A DNA stretch of 64,000 bases from contig JAVFKD010000015.1 in assembly GCA_036429605.1 (NCBI GenBank), forward strand, positions 3,061,421-3,125,420, read 5' to 3'. Under the pieces are notes generated by a model that was not told the DNA's origin, did no database searches, and worked only from the letters and a program-made list of their open reading frames with translations. Shown here in pieces: positions 49,600 through 60,813 of this stretch (position 1 is the stretch's first letter; each line of letters opens with the position of its first letter). A program made the position numbers and the translations under genes. This DNA comes from Cladobotryum mycophilum. Taxonomy: Eukaryota; Ascomycota; Sordariomycetes; Hypocreales; Hypocreaceae.

Positions 49600-50223
49600 T
49601 ATGTTATGTGAATGGATGAAAATAATTGTGTTTATTGCTGCTTTTAAATTTTATTTTGTTTCTTTTCATTTCTTCCGTTTCCCTCCATTTCCTCCGTTCC
49701 TCTCTATTTCTCCTACTCCTCTCTATTTCTTCTGTTTCTCCCCATTCATGTCCCTCGTATGCACCTTCAATGCACTCATTGCTGTCGTTTGCTAGACGTA
49801 TTGTGAGTATGGTTGCAGGTAAGAGTAAAAACCAGTTTAAAAAAGCCTTTCCTAAACGTTCCCAAATCTTCCAATGACCATTTTCGTTAATTCAACATCA
49901 CTCTTACAATGGAGCAATCAAAGTAAAGAATCCATAAATTCACACATTTCAGATCTCATAGAGGTACCCCATCACAACGTTTTCAGCGTTGTTGAGACAA
50001 GTTCATAACCTGTGTACCACTCGCCCATTAGATAGAGGTGTTAATGGAATGCATGGTCTACACTACATCGCGGAGAGGTTAGGGCTGGCGGATATCGGAA
50101 GGCTGTAACGCAACTCGTTTCGAGTGGCGGACGTCTCGCGATATGCTAGTAGGAGTTCTCAGTTCTAGAGGATTCAGGGCAAATATATACGCTCGAAATG
50201 ACAATGTAATAGATTCGCTATCG
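49600..50223. other. Transition from AT-rich block to gene-bearing DNA
   Basis: Composition becomes normal within a few hundred bases. A pyrimidine-rich tract lies at 49640-49750. A short hairpin-like CAACG...CGTTG is at about 49976-49995, and I do not recognise an RNA gene. Short frames here are not convincing genes. Confidence 0.45.
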
Positions 50224-51119
50224 TCACGACTTGCCTAGAAGCACCTTTTGTGGCAACGCCTGGACTCCTTGGTGTTGCATAGCGACTCGAGTATCATGTA
50301 CCTTGCGGTCAATGGGTCTAAAGTCAAACACCCCATCAAGCTCTCCACGAATGGATATCAACTGTTCTTGTGCCTTCCTAATCTCATCAGGCTTGTTGTC
50401 TTGGACGACGTGTGCCCTGACCTGCAGGATCCATCGATCTTGCATGTCGACACGAGCCAACGATTCCCAAGGAGGCATGCTACTTCTTGGGCCAGTCGGA
50501 GGTGCTGGCCTTGAAGCAAGGGGAGCGTAGTCGTTGATGGGTCCCATAAAGTAGTGCCTCACCAGGCAAAACTCAATCTCGTCACGGAAGAACCTGTACA
50601 CTTCCTCCACTGTTTCCGTCTTGAACCTGGATGCATGTTAGACAGCGATACAGATGGACCGTAGTATGGAACATACTGATAATGGTTGTCCCGCAGGATG
50701 GAAGGTAGTTTTCTCTGTTCCCAAAGCTCAATCTTTTTGCGCTGCGTAATCATGGGCTGACCTCGAGGCGGATCAGGAAAATCGGTCCATTTTAAAACGC
50801 CAGCCATTGAGTCGAGATTCATAGGCTCAGGAGACGGTCCCATGTCACGATCTTTCAGTACATCGTACCGAGCCTGAAGAACAAAGGATTGTCTAGCCAA
50901 GTTCCGGTGCAATTCTTTCCATAAAATCATGGCGTCCTTGCGCATAGGTTTCTCAAAAGAGCCTTGGTTGGTGATTCCAGAAGGTCGAGGCGGTCCCTGA
51001 AAATAGAGAACCCTATTGATGGATTCCCATGGCTGCATAGAACAGTAACCACTGAGGACTGCTTTGGCTGCGTTGATGTCCTTGTCCTCAATCAGAGCAG
51101 TGAGGAAGAGCTCGTACAT
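50224..51119 (-). CDS. MED18: Mediator complex subunit 18 (Srb5 homologue)
   Basis: Two exons, 51119-50677 and 50626-50224, give 281 aa. The 50-nt intron has donor GTATGT, a CTAAC branch site and acceptor CAG, and splitting a Gln codon keeps the frame. The product fits fungal Med18: an N-terminal MYELFLTALIED, then PWESINRVLYFQGPPRP at about residues 30-46, a conserved LARQSFVLQARYDVL segment near 82, and a C-terminal sheet segment of the Med18 fold. Med18 is part of the head module of Mediator, which links activators to RNA polymerase II in the nucleus. It faces the PNK gene across a 390-bp shared upstream region. The start is the first ATG of the conserved N-terminus. Confidence 0.88.
50627..50676 (-). 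other. Intron of MED18
   Basis: 50 nt, GTATGT...CTAAC...CAG. Its removal joins the two conserved protein segments in frame. Confidence 0.85.
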
Positions 51120-51508
51120 GGTGACGGTTGACCTCTACGACTGTCGAGTGAGGGAAAATTAATCGATAAATTTGAAAGTTTTCTGAGGATCCGAAAAATG
51201 TCAGTTTGACTCAAAATATTGAATGGTATTTATTCTGTTTGATGTTGGAGTGTTATTGGCTCTGAGAGTGATGCGATGAGATACATTGAAGCGATCAAGC
51301 AAGAAGCCTAGCTGTACAGTGCACGTGACAGCGCGTTAATGTCGCCTTTCAGGCCGTTGCCTGCGCGCATCCTGGAATGCGTCACATCTGAAGCAACAGC
51401 CTCTCCAAGTTTATAATGCTTGGCCGCAATCGTTTTTTCGTGCAATTACTTCAACCTCGGCAGTTCAGACATTCTCAAATACTCTATAACTGCCGCCAAA
51501 ACCATACA
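51120..51508. promoter_or_regulatory. Divergent promoter between MED18 and PNK
   Basis: 389 bp between two start codons pointing away from each other. No clear TATA box, as is common for housekeeping genes. Both transcripts must start here. Confidence 0.55.
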
Positions 51509-53044
51509 ATGTCTCCATCAAGTACCAAGAAGAGAAAAGACCCTGGCGCTCCGATATCTCCCCCGCCAGTCAAGAGAACAGTGAAGAGTGGCACAACGAG
51601 TAAGATGCACAATATTCTTCTACCGTGATCATCTACTAATATAGTCCAAGAGAGCGCTGTCGCCAGCTTCTTTACACCCGCGTCACAGAAACCCAAAGAT
51701 CGCACGATATGGACCGAACGAGGCCATCACGGCGACACGCCCGCAACACTGCTCGTCGGAAAATACCAGCCGGAAAAGCAAGAAACGGACAAAACGAAGA
51801 GGCGAAAAATAGCAGCCTTTGATCTCGACTCTACACTCATCAGAACTTCGTCGGGCAAGAAGCATGCCAGTGGCGCTGCGGATTGGAACTGGTGGGACAG
51901 TCAAGTCCCTGACAAGTTACGAGAGCTATATCAAGATCAAGGTTACCAAATCGTCATTCTCTCCAACCAGGCAGGGTTGACGCTCCATTTCGATGCCAAC
52001 TTCAAGGGGCCAAAAGCAGCGGCCCAGAAGCGCGTCGGCGAGTTCAAGCAAAAGTGCAACGCCGTCCTAACTAGTCTCGATCTACCCACGACGATATACG
52101 CAGCTACGGCCAAAGACATCTACCGAAAACCCAGAACAGGCATGTGGCAAGAGTTGTGTGGCGATTATGAGATTCCAAAGGAAGATGTGGACATGGAAGA
52201 GAGCTTCTTTGTTGGTGACGCTGGTGGTCGGATAGCCACTGTCGGCAAGGCGAATGGAAACACAGCCGCGATATCGAAAGACTTTAGTTGTTCTGACCGA
52301 AACCTCGCGCATAATGTTGGCATCAAATTTATAACTCCGGAAGAGTTCTTTTTGGGAGAGAAGCCGAGGGACTTTGCGCGCGATTTTGACCTAGCGCATT
52401 ACACATACGGAGATGTGGACGAAGAGTCACCAGAGGCAAAAGTCGTATATGAGAAGAAAAATGATCAGGAGCTGGTCCTGTTCTGTGGTCCTCCTGGTGC
52501 AGGGAAGAGCACATTCTACTGGAAAGTGCTGAACCCGCTCGGGTACGAAAGAGTAAATCAAGACACTCTCAAGTCACGCGACAAATGCATCCAGGCAGCC
52601 AAGGATCTCCTCAAGGAGGGCGAGTCAATAGCGATTGGTATGTGCTGTGTGGGGTTTGGCCGAGATGGATGCTTACCCCTGTTTCCCCGCGCGGGCAACC
52701 ACACTAACTACTCCATACTGACATTTGAATTAGATAATACTAATCCAGATCCCGACACACGAGCTTTGTGGATTGACTTGGCCAACGAAGCCAAGATCCC
52801 AATCCGTTGCGTGTGGTTCTCAACGCCCGTAGTGGTGTGCGAGCACAATGACGCTGTTCGATCGCTCAACAAGTCATTGAACCCAGAACAAAGACAGGGG
52901 CTGCCCAAAATAGCGTTCACGAGCTTTGCATCCAGATTCAAGGAACCAAAGGTGAGAGAAGGCTTCGAGGATGTGACAGAAGTAAAATTTAAGTTTCGGG
53001 GAACAAAGGAAGAATACAATATTTGGGGCCGATATTGGACCTAG
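51509..53044 (+). CDS. PNK1: Bifunctional polynucleotide 3'-phosphatase / 5'-kinase
   Basis: Three exons, 51509-51599, 51645-52637 and 52734-53044, give 464 aa. It repairs DNA strand-break ends in the nucleus by removing 3' phosphates and phosphorylating 5' hydroxyls. The phosphatase half has the HAD motif FDLDSTLI (Asp 90 and Asp 92 catalytic), ILSNQAG, and the FVGDAGGR block. The kinase half has the P-loop GPPGAGKS at 312-319 and the DNTNPD block after the second intron. No FHA domain is present, as in fission yeast Pnk1. The N-terminus is basic (KKRK) and carries SAVASFFTP, a PIP-box-like motif that may bind PCNA. The ATG at 51509 is preferred over the in-frame 51416 because it gives the usual basic N-terminus. 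The second intron is 96 nt without a stop, so unspliced RNA would still be open. Confidence 0.92.
51600..51644 (+). other. PNK intron 1
   Basis: 45 nt, GTAAGA...CTACTAAT...TAG. Removal restores the frame from the basic N-terminus into the PIP-box-like motif. Confidence 0.8.
52638..52733 (+). other. PNK intron 2 (frame-preserving)
   Basis: 96 nt, GTATGT...CTAAC...TAG, with no in-frame stop. Its removal joins SIAI to DNTNPD, which restores the family's conserved kinase block. The 32 residues it would encode have no family counterpart. Confidence 0.88.
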
Positions 53045-54503
53045 CAGGTCAAACTAGAGAGCCACGCTCAGGGACGGCTCAGCCAGAGATGGGCGCCACC
53101 AGGACGCACAGGGAATGACGGGCTGAATGCAACCATGTTAGGCGAGGGATTCCAATGTTCATCATTTACCCCATATACTTCTAGTGTCTGCATAGGGTCG
53201 CATGTCCGTCACGCCTTTCTTGCCTTTAAGAAGCAACACTCCAATTACAGGCCTCGACGATCATCGGCTACACAAGTACCTAAGGCAAAGCCAACATCAG
53301 CCGCTTTTTGTGCCGTCGTCAAAATTGTGCTCATGGGAGGGGAGGTTTGACCGCCGAAGCAGGTAAAGGCCTAATTAATAAAAATGAAGGCTCAAAACAA
53401 AAGTCGAGGCGTTTTGGCGACTTTCAACTGCCGGAGCTATCATTGTCATCACTACTTGGCACACGCAATGAACTGTCATTGACTCAGTCTGGATCTTGAG
53501 CTGCGTTGCGCACATCACCTCGTGGCATCTGGAACAACGTAGCATCTGTTTCCAAGATACCTAGCCATTTGCTGTCATTGTGCTTCCATAATTGGGAGCG
53601 GAAGCGGGGTTCAATGGGGTCATTCTCACCGTTGTTCGCAGGGTGAGACATTGACCCGGTCGAACTGGGATCCTACCCCAGCGCGAATGTAACGAGAGAT
53701 CTACCTGAACGCCCCCATCCTTGCTCATCATACCTGTCCAGTATTTGCCTCACTTACAGCTCTCTTGCACCCTTTTTCCGCGGCGCCCGCTAGAAGAAAA
53801 CACGGAGGAAGATGTCGTGAGAATATCCTGTTGGGTCGAGTTGACGTTCCGGCAAAAAAGGTGAAGAAGAGTTGGAGAATCGGATATTGACCGAACTTAC
53901 CCCAAACAAACAGGAGCCGGGAGGCGTCGGTCCCGCACGAAAAGCGCCCGAGGAGCAAGGCTGTGGAGAGACGGGACCCTGACGGAGTTGGTGTGAAGAT
54001 ATTCCGCCAGAAGACCAAACGACCAACGGAGACATTTGGCCACCCACCCCATGAGGCAAAAAGATGTGTGGGGGGTGAAGGAGAATTGGTTGTTTTATGA
54101 TCCTGGACGCCATGGCCAAATTACGTGTACCATGATTGGGTGCCGTGCACAACACCAGCATTGGGGGTTGGATGGGGGAGGGATCGTTTATGCACGGGAA
54201 CACAGACTCAGGCTGGGCTTGAGTGCCCGTTGGTTATTATTTTTTTCCTTGACAAATCTAGGATCTGGGCCCTGAAGGGGATTGAACGCATGACTTGATT
54301 TAACTCGTCCCTGCAGCAAAAGTATAAAGCTGGTAGACCTCTCCCTCAAGCCACCAAGACTTAGTTCTGTGGTCATACCCTTCTTTCTCTGCCACCCGCA
54401 AACCTTGGCTCTATTCTTGTGTTTATTTATTTTTTACCTCCTTTTACACTTTTTTATTTATTTATTCAAGTTTGCTACGAGAGAGAAGCACACATCGTCC
54501 ATC
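53045..54503. promoter_or_regulatory. Intergenic region with MFS promoter
   Basis: No convincing gene: the frames here are short and overlap on both strands. A TATAAA box is at 54323-54328, about 180 bp before the MFS start, followed by a long pyrimidine-rich leader (54380-54480), a usual fungal core promoter arrangement. Confidence 0.5.
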
Positions 54504-56356
54504 ATGGCTGGAGGGGTGAAGAAGCCCGTCAACATCTTCCGGTTGAAGGACCTGGGAGAGCCTGAAGGCGCCCTCAACTGCCGTCTATGGTTTGCCGTTT
54601 TATCGTTTGGCCTTTTAGGAGCTGCCCGTGGTATCGATGAAGGCTTGATCTCCGGTGCCTTCAACACCAAGACCTTCAAGATAGCCATCGACTACGCATC
54701 ATACTCTGTCCCCCAGCAGGCCAACATCAAAGCCAATGTCTCTGCCATGGTCCAGATCGGTTCCGTTGCAGGGGCCCTTATGTAAGTCACACCCCGGCGG
54801 CTGAGAGGTGGTGCGCACGCGCCAGACCGGCGATGCAACGGTATCGGAAAACCGGCATGCTAATGGCAAGGGTGTCTTCTTCAGTGCTTTCCTAATCTGT
54901 GACCGCATCGGCCGAATCCAAGCTACGAGGCTTTTGTGCGTGATATGGGCAGTGGGGATAGCCATTTTCATGGGCGGAGGTGCCAAGGGAAATCTGGGCG
55001 CCATCTATGCCGGCAGATTCATTGCTGGTCTTGGCGTGGGACAGACTCCTGTCGTAGGGTAAGGGATATGAAAAAGGAATCTATCATTTGAGAAAGGAAA
55101 AATTGCCAAGCTGACGCATTACTTTTTTCTTTCTGAACAGGCCCATTTACATCGCCGAAGTGGCTCCCGCATCGATTCGAGGTCTCTGCACCTGTATGTT
55201 CACGGGCGCAGTGTACCTCGGCATCGTGCTCTCATATTTCGCCAACTACGGATGTAACCTGCACATCAACCCCGACCACAAGAGCCAATGGCTGATTCCC
55301 ACGAGCCTGCACATTATGATGTCAGGACTCATCTTCTTCCTGACCCTCTTCCAGTGCGAGTCCCCGCGCTTCCTAGTCAAGCAGGGCAAGACGGAACAGG
55401 CAACCCAGGCGTTGGCGCGCTTGCGCAAGCAGCCCGCCGACAGTGAATACGTCCTGCAGGAAATTGCCTCGATTCAGATTGCACTTGATCACGAGCTCGA
55501 GGCTAGCATGGGTGTCGGTTGGCTCGGCAAGATCAAGGAGATGTTCCTCGATAAGAGCAACCTCTACAGGGTCTACCTATCGAGCGCGGTGCAGCTGCTG
55601 TCTCAGTGGTCCGGCGCCAACTCCATCACCGTGTATGCCGTTGATTTGTTCAAGCTGCTTGGCGTTACGGGAACGAGCGAGGGACTGCTCATTACGGCCA
55701 TTTTTGGCCTCATCAAGTTTCTCTGCGCCATGGCATGCGCCCTCTTCCTCGTCGACTTTATTGGTCGGAAGCGCTCCCTGCTTCTTGGCATTTCGCTTCA
55801 GGCCATTGCCATGACTTACGTCGCGGCCTTCCTGACTGCCGTGCCCCAGCTCGGTGCCGACAAGAGCTACGTGCTGCCCGCGGCCATGAAGGGAGCCAGC
55901 CGGGGCGCCATCGCCATGCTCTACCTCTCGGGAGCTGGCTGGGCGCTGGGCTGGAACTCGATGCAGTACCTCTTGACGGCCGAGCTGTACCCGCTCCGCA
56001 TTCGTGCCCTGGCGACGTCGTGGGCCATGACGCTGCACTTTGCCAATCAATACGGCAACTCCCGAGCAGTCCCTGATATGCTGCTGCAGGTCTCGGATGG
56101 CGGCATCACGCCAAGAGGCACATTTTGGACTTTTGCCGCCATCACCGTTGTCGGCGGTGTGTGGGTGTGGTTCTTCGTGCCCGAGACTGGTGGCCGGTCG
56201 CTGGAGAGCATGGACCGACTATTTGACCTCCCTTGGTACAGGATCGGCTTGCACGGCAACCAGGATGCCGACGAGAAGGAGATGGCCATGACGGAAAAGG
56301 AGCGCATGGCGGCAGAGGATCGGGTGGCTGTGCAACAGATTGAGAGGGCGGTTTGA
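54504..56356 (+). CDS. MFS sugar-type transporter
   Basis: Three exons, 54504-54781, 54885-55058 and 55141-56356, give 555 aa. This is a 12-helix plasma-membrane transporter of the sugar porter branch. Visible are RGIDEGLISGAF after helix 1, DRIGR at 99-103 (the loop 2-3 signature), a helix-4 GRFIAGLGVGQ block, PIYIAEVAPASIRG at 152-165, ESPRFLV at 224-230, SQWSGANSITVY in helix 7, GRKRS after helix 8, and PETGGRSLE near 498-506. Introns of 103 and 82 nt have GTAAGT/CAG and GTAAGG/CAG borders and keep the frame. The substrate cannot be read from sequence; hexose, quinate or a related polyol are all possible. The charged C-terminal tail is cytosolic. Confidence 0.9.
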
Positions 56357-58259
56357 TAGGGGAAGTTGATGCGTGGTCTTGGGAGGAACATGTCATTGGA
56401 CAAGTTGATTTGAGCTTCACATTTTACGAGATACCAAAAAATATGTACATAGATGGATGAATGAATGAATGAACTTTTATGCTCACTAATTTTTGTTTGT
56501 CTACGGAGTATTGAATTTGTGAAGTTGTGCCCATCTTTGTCTGAGACATGGAATCCTTCGAGTTGCTTCTCGCGCACTCGTGGACCTTGTGAATGGCATC
56601 TCCAACATCACCCCAACTCGTTGCTTTTAACTTTATACTGTTAGGAGAAATTGCTCGGTAGATGATGATCCGAGCTGTTTAAAAGTTTCCGGTGGGAATA
56701 GACTTGATCCTTTCAAGCTTAAAGCTCGTCAGCACCCAACAACCGAACAAACAAAGGAGCAAACAAGCAAACTTGTCCGGTTAATTGCCCAATTGTGTGC
56801 CACACCCACCCATCACTAAACAAAGACGCCCGCCATGCTAGTCGTAATGATGTGTGTGTGTGTGTGTTTCTCCAACTAACTAATCAACTCCCTCCCCTCT
56901 TTTACAAAAAAAAGTTGGAGAGGTAATACGTAACACGGAGAGAATCGGAACGGGCATTTGGAATGAAAGAATTGACTTTCTTTTTCGTGGATAAACGGAT
57001 ATTGGCCGAAGGGGTGGTGATGTGATGTGATAATGTGATGCCTGACTACGCACGAGGAGGGGAGAGAGGGGAGGGGAAGGGAAGGGAAGGGGGTTGGCAT
57101 TACCCGTGAGAATGATGTGTCTGCCCCATGGGGGACGTCGTGGGAGATAACCCGCCCATTCCATTGTTAACCCCATTCGACTCCGCACTGCGCAGATGGG
57201 TTCGCGTTCCATGCTCGTCCCATCTATTACGGAGTATCCCACGGTGGAACTCGGGATTGCCCACTCTCTGGTGGGTTCACTGCACCCCCTCACCTTGAGT
57301 AATGCCTAGGTTGGGGGGGGTTGACCATTTCAGAGCTCTTCTCGAACAAAGGTCAGTCGCTTATTATTTTTCTTGTTGCTTACGTAGAGTCATGGATGGT
57401 TGATGCACTGCTAGGTATAATAAATTGCGTTTTACATGTTATATCCCAAGCGCGATCTTGCTACTTGTAAGATGACTGTCACGTAACAAAGTTCTGGAAG
57501 GGCCTCGAAGAGTCGAATTGCCTTGCGCCAAAAGGTAACCAAGGGATGTCTTGGAGGGAGCGATATAGGGAGGAGATATAGCGGCCTCGACCACTGCGAG
57601 GGGACATGAGCCAAAAAAGAAGAAGAAGAAGATGAAGGGGGACTTGAAGAATGTGCGCATCTGAGACATGCGTGCTACATATATGTTTTTTTTTGTTTTG
57701 GTTTGGGGGTGATTGTGGCGCCCTCGAGTGCGATGTAACGTTTTTTTTTGGAGGGGAGAAAAAGAGGAATGAGATTAAGCACGTGGTGAGATCATATCGT
57801 GGTGAAGAGGAGAAGAAGAAGAAGAAGGGATGCTACGTGTGAGACGAGTAACTTGGTCATGGCTCTGGAGATGCAATGGTCTAGATTGGAGTTCTAGAAG
57901 AGGTGAGCGTGAGGGCTGGAGGGGGTTTGAGGTTTCAGGACGGAGGAATTGCCCCAGAGGGTAATGGATGAAGGAAGCTTCAACGGTGAGCGTAACCTAC
58001 CCATTACCCTGTCTCATTAACATGGGTGTTGGATATCAATTTGCTGACATTGAGGATAAGAGCTCTAGAACGTTTCTAGAAAAAGGGAGAAGAAGAAGAA
58101 GAAGAAGAAGAAGAAAAGACTCCAGCGTCTTGCCAATTGGGAGATAATTGCATTCCCCGTCGATGATATATCACCACTAACAAGCCTAAAGAAAGAATGA
58201 GAGGGAAAAGAAGAGAGAACGAAAAGAAAGAGAGAAGAAAAAAATTAACAAAAAGAATC
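56357..58259. other. Gene-free stretch with simple repeats
   Basis: No convincing gene. It holds the MFS 3' region, a (GT)n run at 56850-56867, purine-rich G/A tracts at 57055-57095, and (GAA)n-type runs at 57615-57635, 57810-57830 and 58085-58116. Short frames across it do not show family features. Confidence 0.5.
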
Positions 58260-58330
58260 TCTCCCGCCGGGAATTGAACCCGGGTCCCAAGCGTGACAAG
58301 CTTGTATACTGACCACTATACTACGGAAGA
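58260..58330 (-). tRNA. tRNA-Asp (GTC)
   Basis: 71 nt on the minus strand, folding as a full cloverleaf. The acceptor stem TCTTCCG pairs with CGGGAGA (one G-T pair), the anticodon stem CAAGC pairs with GCTTG around the loop TTGTCAC, giving anticodon GTC, and the T arm has GGTTCAATTCC. The D arm contains the usual GTAGTATAGTGGTCAGTA-like sequence. No intron. A pyrimidine-rich (T-rich on the minus strand) run flanks the 3' end, suitable for Pol III termination. Confidence 0.95.
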
Positions 58331-59285
58331 TGAGTAATGACTTTGCGAAGCCATTGTAGCGCGGTGGGTGACGATGTGAGGGGCACAGGGATATGCGGTA
58401 CATGAAGGCGGGGTCAAACAAGCAAGTTCCAGGTTGACAATCTGCCCGCTCGAGCAAGCTGGAGCTCATCATCGGGCCGTCGGGCGGGAGGCAAACGTGG
58501 GGATTGCTTGGAGAGATGATGATGATGCCTGGAGTTGGGATGCGGGATGGATTCAAGGAGCTGGAGATATTTGGCCGAGTCATGACGATGCAGTTTGTCG
58601 GACAGGCTCATGATACAGGCATCGTGGTTCAGCCCTCCAGCGACATCAGCAAAAGAGGACAAATGAGTCTGATGAGGCGCGGCATGCGTGTCGCATCAAA
58701 TCGTATCTGCACAATCGAGAATGGCCTCGGACGGGACCGCCGTCGAATCACTTGTCCAGAATTGGAACCATCATCGCGAAGACTCAACCGCCTCTGGTTC
58801 CGCGAAAGGATTCTCGTACATGATCTTTTGTAAAGCCACGTACACCCAGCACTATGGAAGCTGGTGCATGGCACAAACTTACAAGGTGTCTAGTAGCCCG
58901 ACACCAGAAGTCCTTCTCATATACAACCCGGCAAAGTCAAGATGATATCCTCATCGCTCGGACAGGATACCAAGGCAGGTTGATGCATCATTTTTACATC
59001 ACCTACCCGTCCCTTGCCGTCCATCTGCCAGATGAGAGACCCAAGATCAAAGAAAAGAACATTAGACATTGACATTGCTCCAACAGATGAGATGCAAACG
59101 AATCGCTTAACCCGGAATTGCGACCCGCGTCAAGTACACCATTCCATATTTATCCCAGAAAGCCTCGTATTTCGCCACCTTTTCACCAAACCATCCATCT
59201 CCATTGGCCCAAAATGGCCATGGCAAACACGGGAGCGGCTGGCCTTTAGGCGATGCATCCTCCATCTCAGCCAAGCCGGATCCTT
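58331..59285. other. Spacer between tRNA and peptide gene array
   Basis: Normal composition with overlapping short frames on both strands, none of which shows a recognisable family or a plausible intron structure. No repeat with the array was seen before about 59285. Confidence 0.4.
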
Positions 59286-59290
59286 TCCCT

Positions 59291-59346
59291 CTTCGAATCA
59301 GGGTTCTTGCTTGTTTGGCAAAACTGCGGAGAGTGCCCTATTAAAG
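59291..59346 (+). promoter_or_regulatory. Promoter module of peptide gene 1
   Basis: CTTCGAATCAGGGTTCTT at 59291-59308, followed by TATTAAAG at 59339-59346. The same pair of elements precedes most units of the array. Confidence 0.6.
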
Positions 59347-59528
59347 AATGGGCAAGACCCCTCCTCTTCTGGCGCCTTGTTTCAAGAACGAAACATTCCA
59401 GCTTCAACGTCAGACTTGGCCCCCCCCCCATTCCGTCCCTATTCCATCCGTCCACCATCACCAAAACTACATCCACCACTTTCCATCCGTGCAGGTATTC
59501 TCTCTCGCTTTTCATCATCATAAAAAAA

Positions 59529-59923
59529 ATGAAGTCTCTTTCTGTTACTTTTATGGCTTACCTCGCCGGGCTGGCTCTGGCTGTGCCGACGGCCAACGGT
59601 CTGACGGCCCGCGACGGCGTGTTCCCGCCTCAGTGTTACGACATTTGTCTTGCAGGGCCTCCGCCTTGTCCCTCCAACAGAGTAAGTGACCCCATGACTT
59701 GAGTCTCTGTCCCTCCCCCCGGCATACCAAATATGGATACTTACCGCGTCTCATAGGTTGGCACCAAGATTGTCAGTATCCCGCTCCAGCCTCACACATT
59801 CTTCCTCTTCCTCGTCCTCCTCTTCTTCTTCTTCTTCTCGGACGCGTCCATGGGATGGTCTTATTAATACCAGTCTTATTCTAGGGCAACTGTTGGACTT
59901 GCTGCCTGATTTCCGATTCCTAG
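59529..59923 (+). CDS. Small secreted cysteine-rich peptide, copy 1 (intact)
   Basis: Proposed exons 59529-59681, 59757-59771 and 59885-59923 give 68 aa (63 aa if the micro-exon is skipped; both in frame). Residues 1-19 are a signal peptide (hydrophobic, ending LALAVP). The mature part has a C-x3-C-x6-C block from residue 36, proline-rich between the last two Cys, then a C-terminal C-W-x-C-C block in the last exon. Introns start GTAAGT and GTCAGT and end ATAG and CTAG. Intron 2 is longer than in the siblings because of a TCY-type simple repeat. The six Cys could form three disulfides. No named family is recognised. An effector, an antimicrobial or antagonistic peptide, or a signalling peptide are all possible. 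Confidence 0.6.
59757..59771 (+). other. Micro-exon, copy 1 (15 nt)
   Basis: Bounded by ATAG and GTCAGT, and encodes VGTKI in phase 0. Equivalent 15-nt segments occur in every unit. Confidence 0.55.
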
Positions 59924-60036
59924 TGGACAGGCTCGCTTACCGGGTACCCTAATGATGCTGATGGTAGTGGACGGGCATGAAGATATTGGATTTTTTAGTA
60001 GTCTCGTAACACTGCATCCGCATGGATGGCACTTTT

Positions 60037-60111
60037 TCAGGCTTCAAATCAGGTTTCTTACCAAGTCTGTCTTATTTACTTATTGACTCGTGATTATTTA
60101 TAGTATTAAAG
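60037..60111 (+). promoter_or_regulatory. Promoter module of peptide copy 2
   Basis: TCAGGCTTCAAATCAGG at 60037-60053 and TATTAAAG at 60104-60111. Confidence 0.6.
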
Positions 60112-60234
60112 GAGGCGGATGTTCTTGAACTGTGTCAACGTAACTTTGATTCCTTTTTTTATCACTTTTATTGATTCGAGTATTTTATTTCTTTCTTTCT
60201 TCCCGACGTCTCTGTTGCTAGAAGAAAAGAAAAA

Positions 60235-60593
60235 AAGAAATATCTTTCTCTTGCCGTTGTCGCTGGTCTTGCCGGGCTGACTGTAGCCATGCCAGCGGCA
60301 GTCGATACGAGGGCTCCAGATCTGATGTGTTTGCCCAAGTGCTCCATAGTACCTCCGGCGAGTTGTCCCCAAGGTATGGTAAGTGCCCATGGATCCTTGA
60401 ACTTGGATCTGTTAGACCGATCTGGTAGATCAAATACTTACCGTGTTTCTAGGTTCCCCTTAGACCTGTTAGTGCTACTCTTCCTCTTGGATATCCTTCT
60501 TTCCCATCTAGTAGGTAGAAGATTCATGGACGGCCTGATACTGATTATGTATTCTAGGCCCAATGCTGGTCTTGCTGCAAGATTGGTTCTTAG
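60235..60593 (+). pseudogene. Small secreted cysteine-rich peptide, copy 2 (start codon lost)
   Basis: Segments 60235-60378, 60453-60467 and 60558-60593 align with copies 1 and 5 and are open throughout, but the first codon is AAG where the siblings have ATG. No in-frame ATG lies upstream before a TGA near 60172. The signal peptide, the C-x3-C-x7-C block and the C-W-x-C-C block are all kept, and all four splice sites are good. It is either silenced very recently, read from a non-ATG codon, or an internal Met after the signal peptide is used (which would keep the product in the cell). The call as a pseudogene is therefore provisional. Confidence 0.6.
60453..60467 (+). other. Micro-exon, copy 2 (15 nt)
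   Basis: Bounded by TTTCTAG and GTTAGT, and encodes VPLRP in phase 0. Confidence 0.55.
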
Positions 60594-60700
60594 TTGAGAA
60601 TACAGGGTATCTGATAGTGAAGATGCATGGGTGGATCGATGGATATCTTCTTTGATGGAGTGTCGTCGCACGGCATTTACACCGATGCACCCGACTTTTT

Positions 60701-60777
60701 CAGACTTCAAATCAGACCTCATACCTGCAGGTTATACCCCATGCTTATTGCTCTATGCTTATCCATTGTATAAAAAG
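60701..60777 (+). promoter_or_regulatory. Promoter module of peptide copy 3
   Basis: CAGACTTCAAATCAGACCTC at 60701-60720 and TATAAAAAG at 60769-60777, 37 bp before the ATG. Confidence 0.6.
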
Positions 60778-60813
60778 AGAGCATTTTCATTCGTTTATTT
60801 TTTTATTACAACA

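Noticed and set aside
49571..49877. Small hydrophobic frames at the AT-to-GC boundary
   Set aside because: They arise from a pyrimidine-rich tract read as Phe, Leu and Ser codons, with no start context or conservation to support them.
50638..50662. A shorter 25-nt intron in MED18 starting at a second GTATC
   Set aside because: It is too short for a fungal spliceosomal intron. The GTATGT donor 25 nt further upstream gives a 50-nt intron and restores the conserved frame.
51977..53044. A single uninterrupted frame as the whole PNK gene from 51977
   Set aside because: It begins at a TTG inside the phosphatase domain, after the catalytic DLDST motif, and it includes a frame-preserving intron. 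The three-exon model restores both conserved domains.
53728..54376. Several frames of 60-137 codons on both strands upstream of the transporter
   Set aside because: They overlap one another, have no family features or introns that extend them, and lie in the promoter region of the transporter.
55577..56050. A 157-codon minus-strand frame within the transporter gene
   Set aside because: It is a shadow of the high-GC coding exon: low-complexity, charged, without family resemblance.
58414..59072. Overlapping frames of 70-110 codons between the tRNA and the peptide array
   Set aside because: No signal peptide, domain or intron model joins them, and frames of this length are expected by chance at this base composition.
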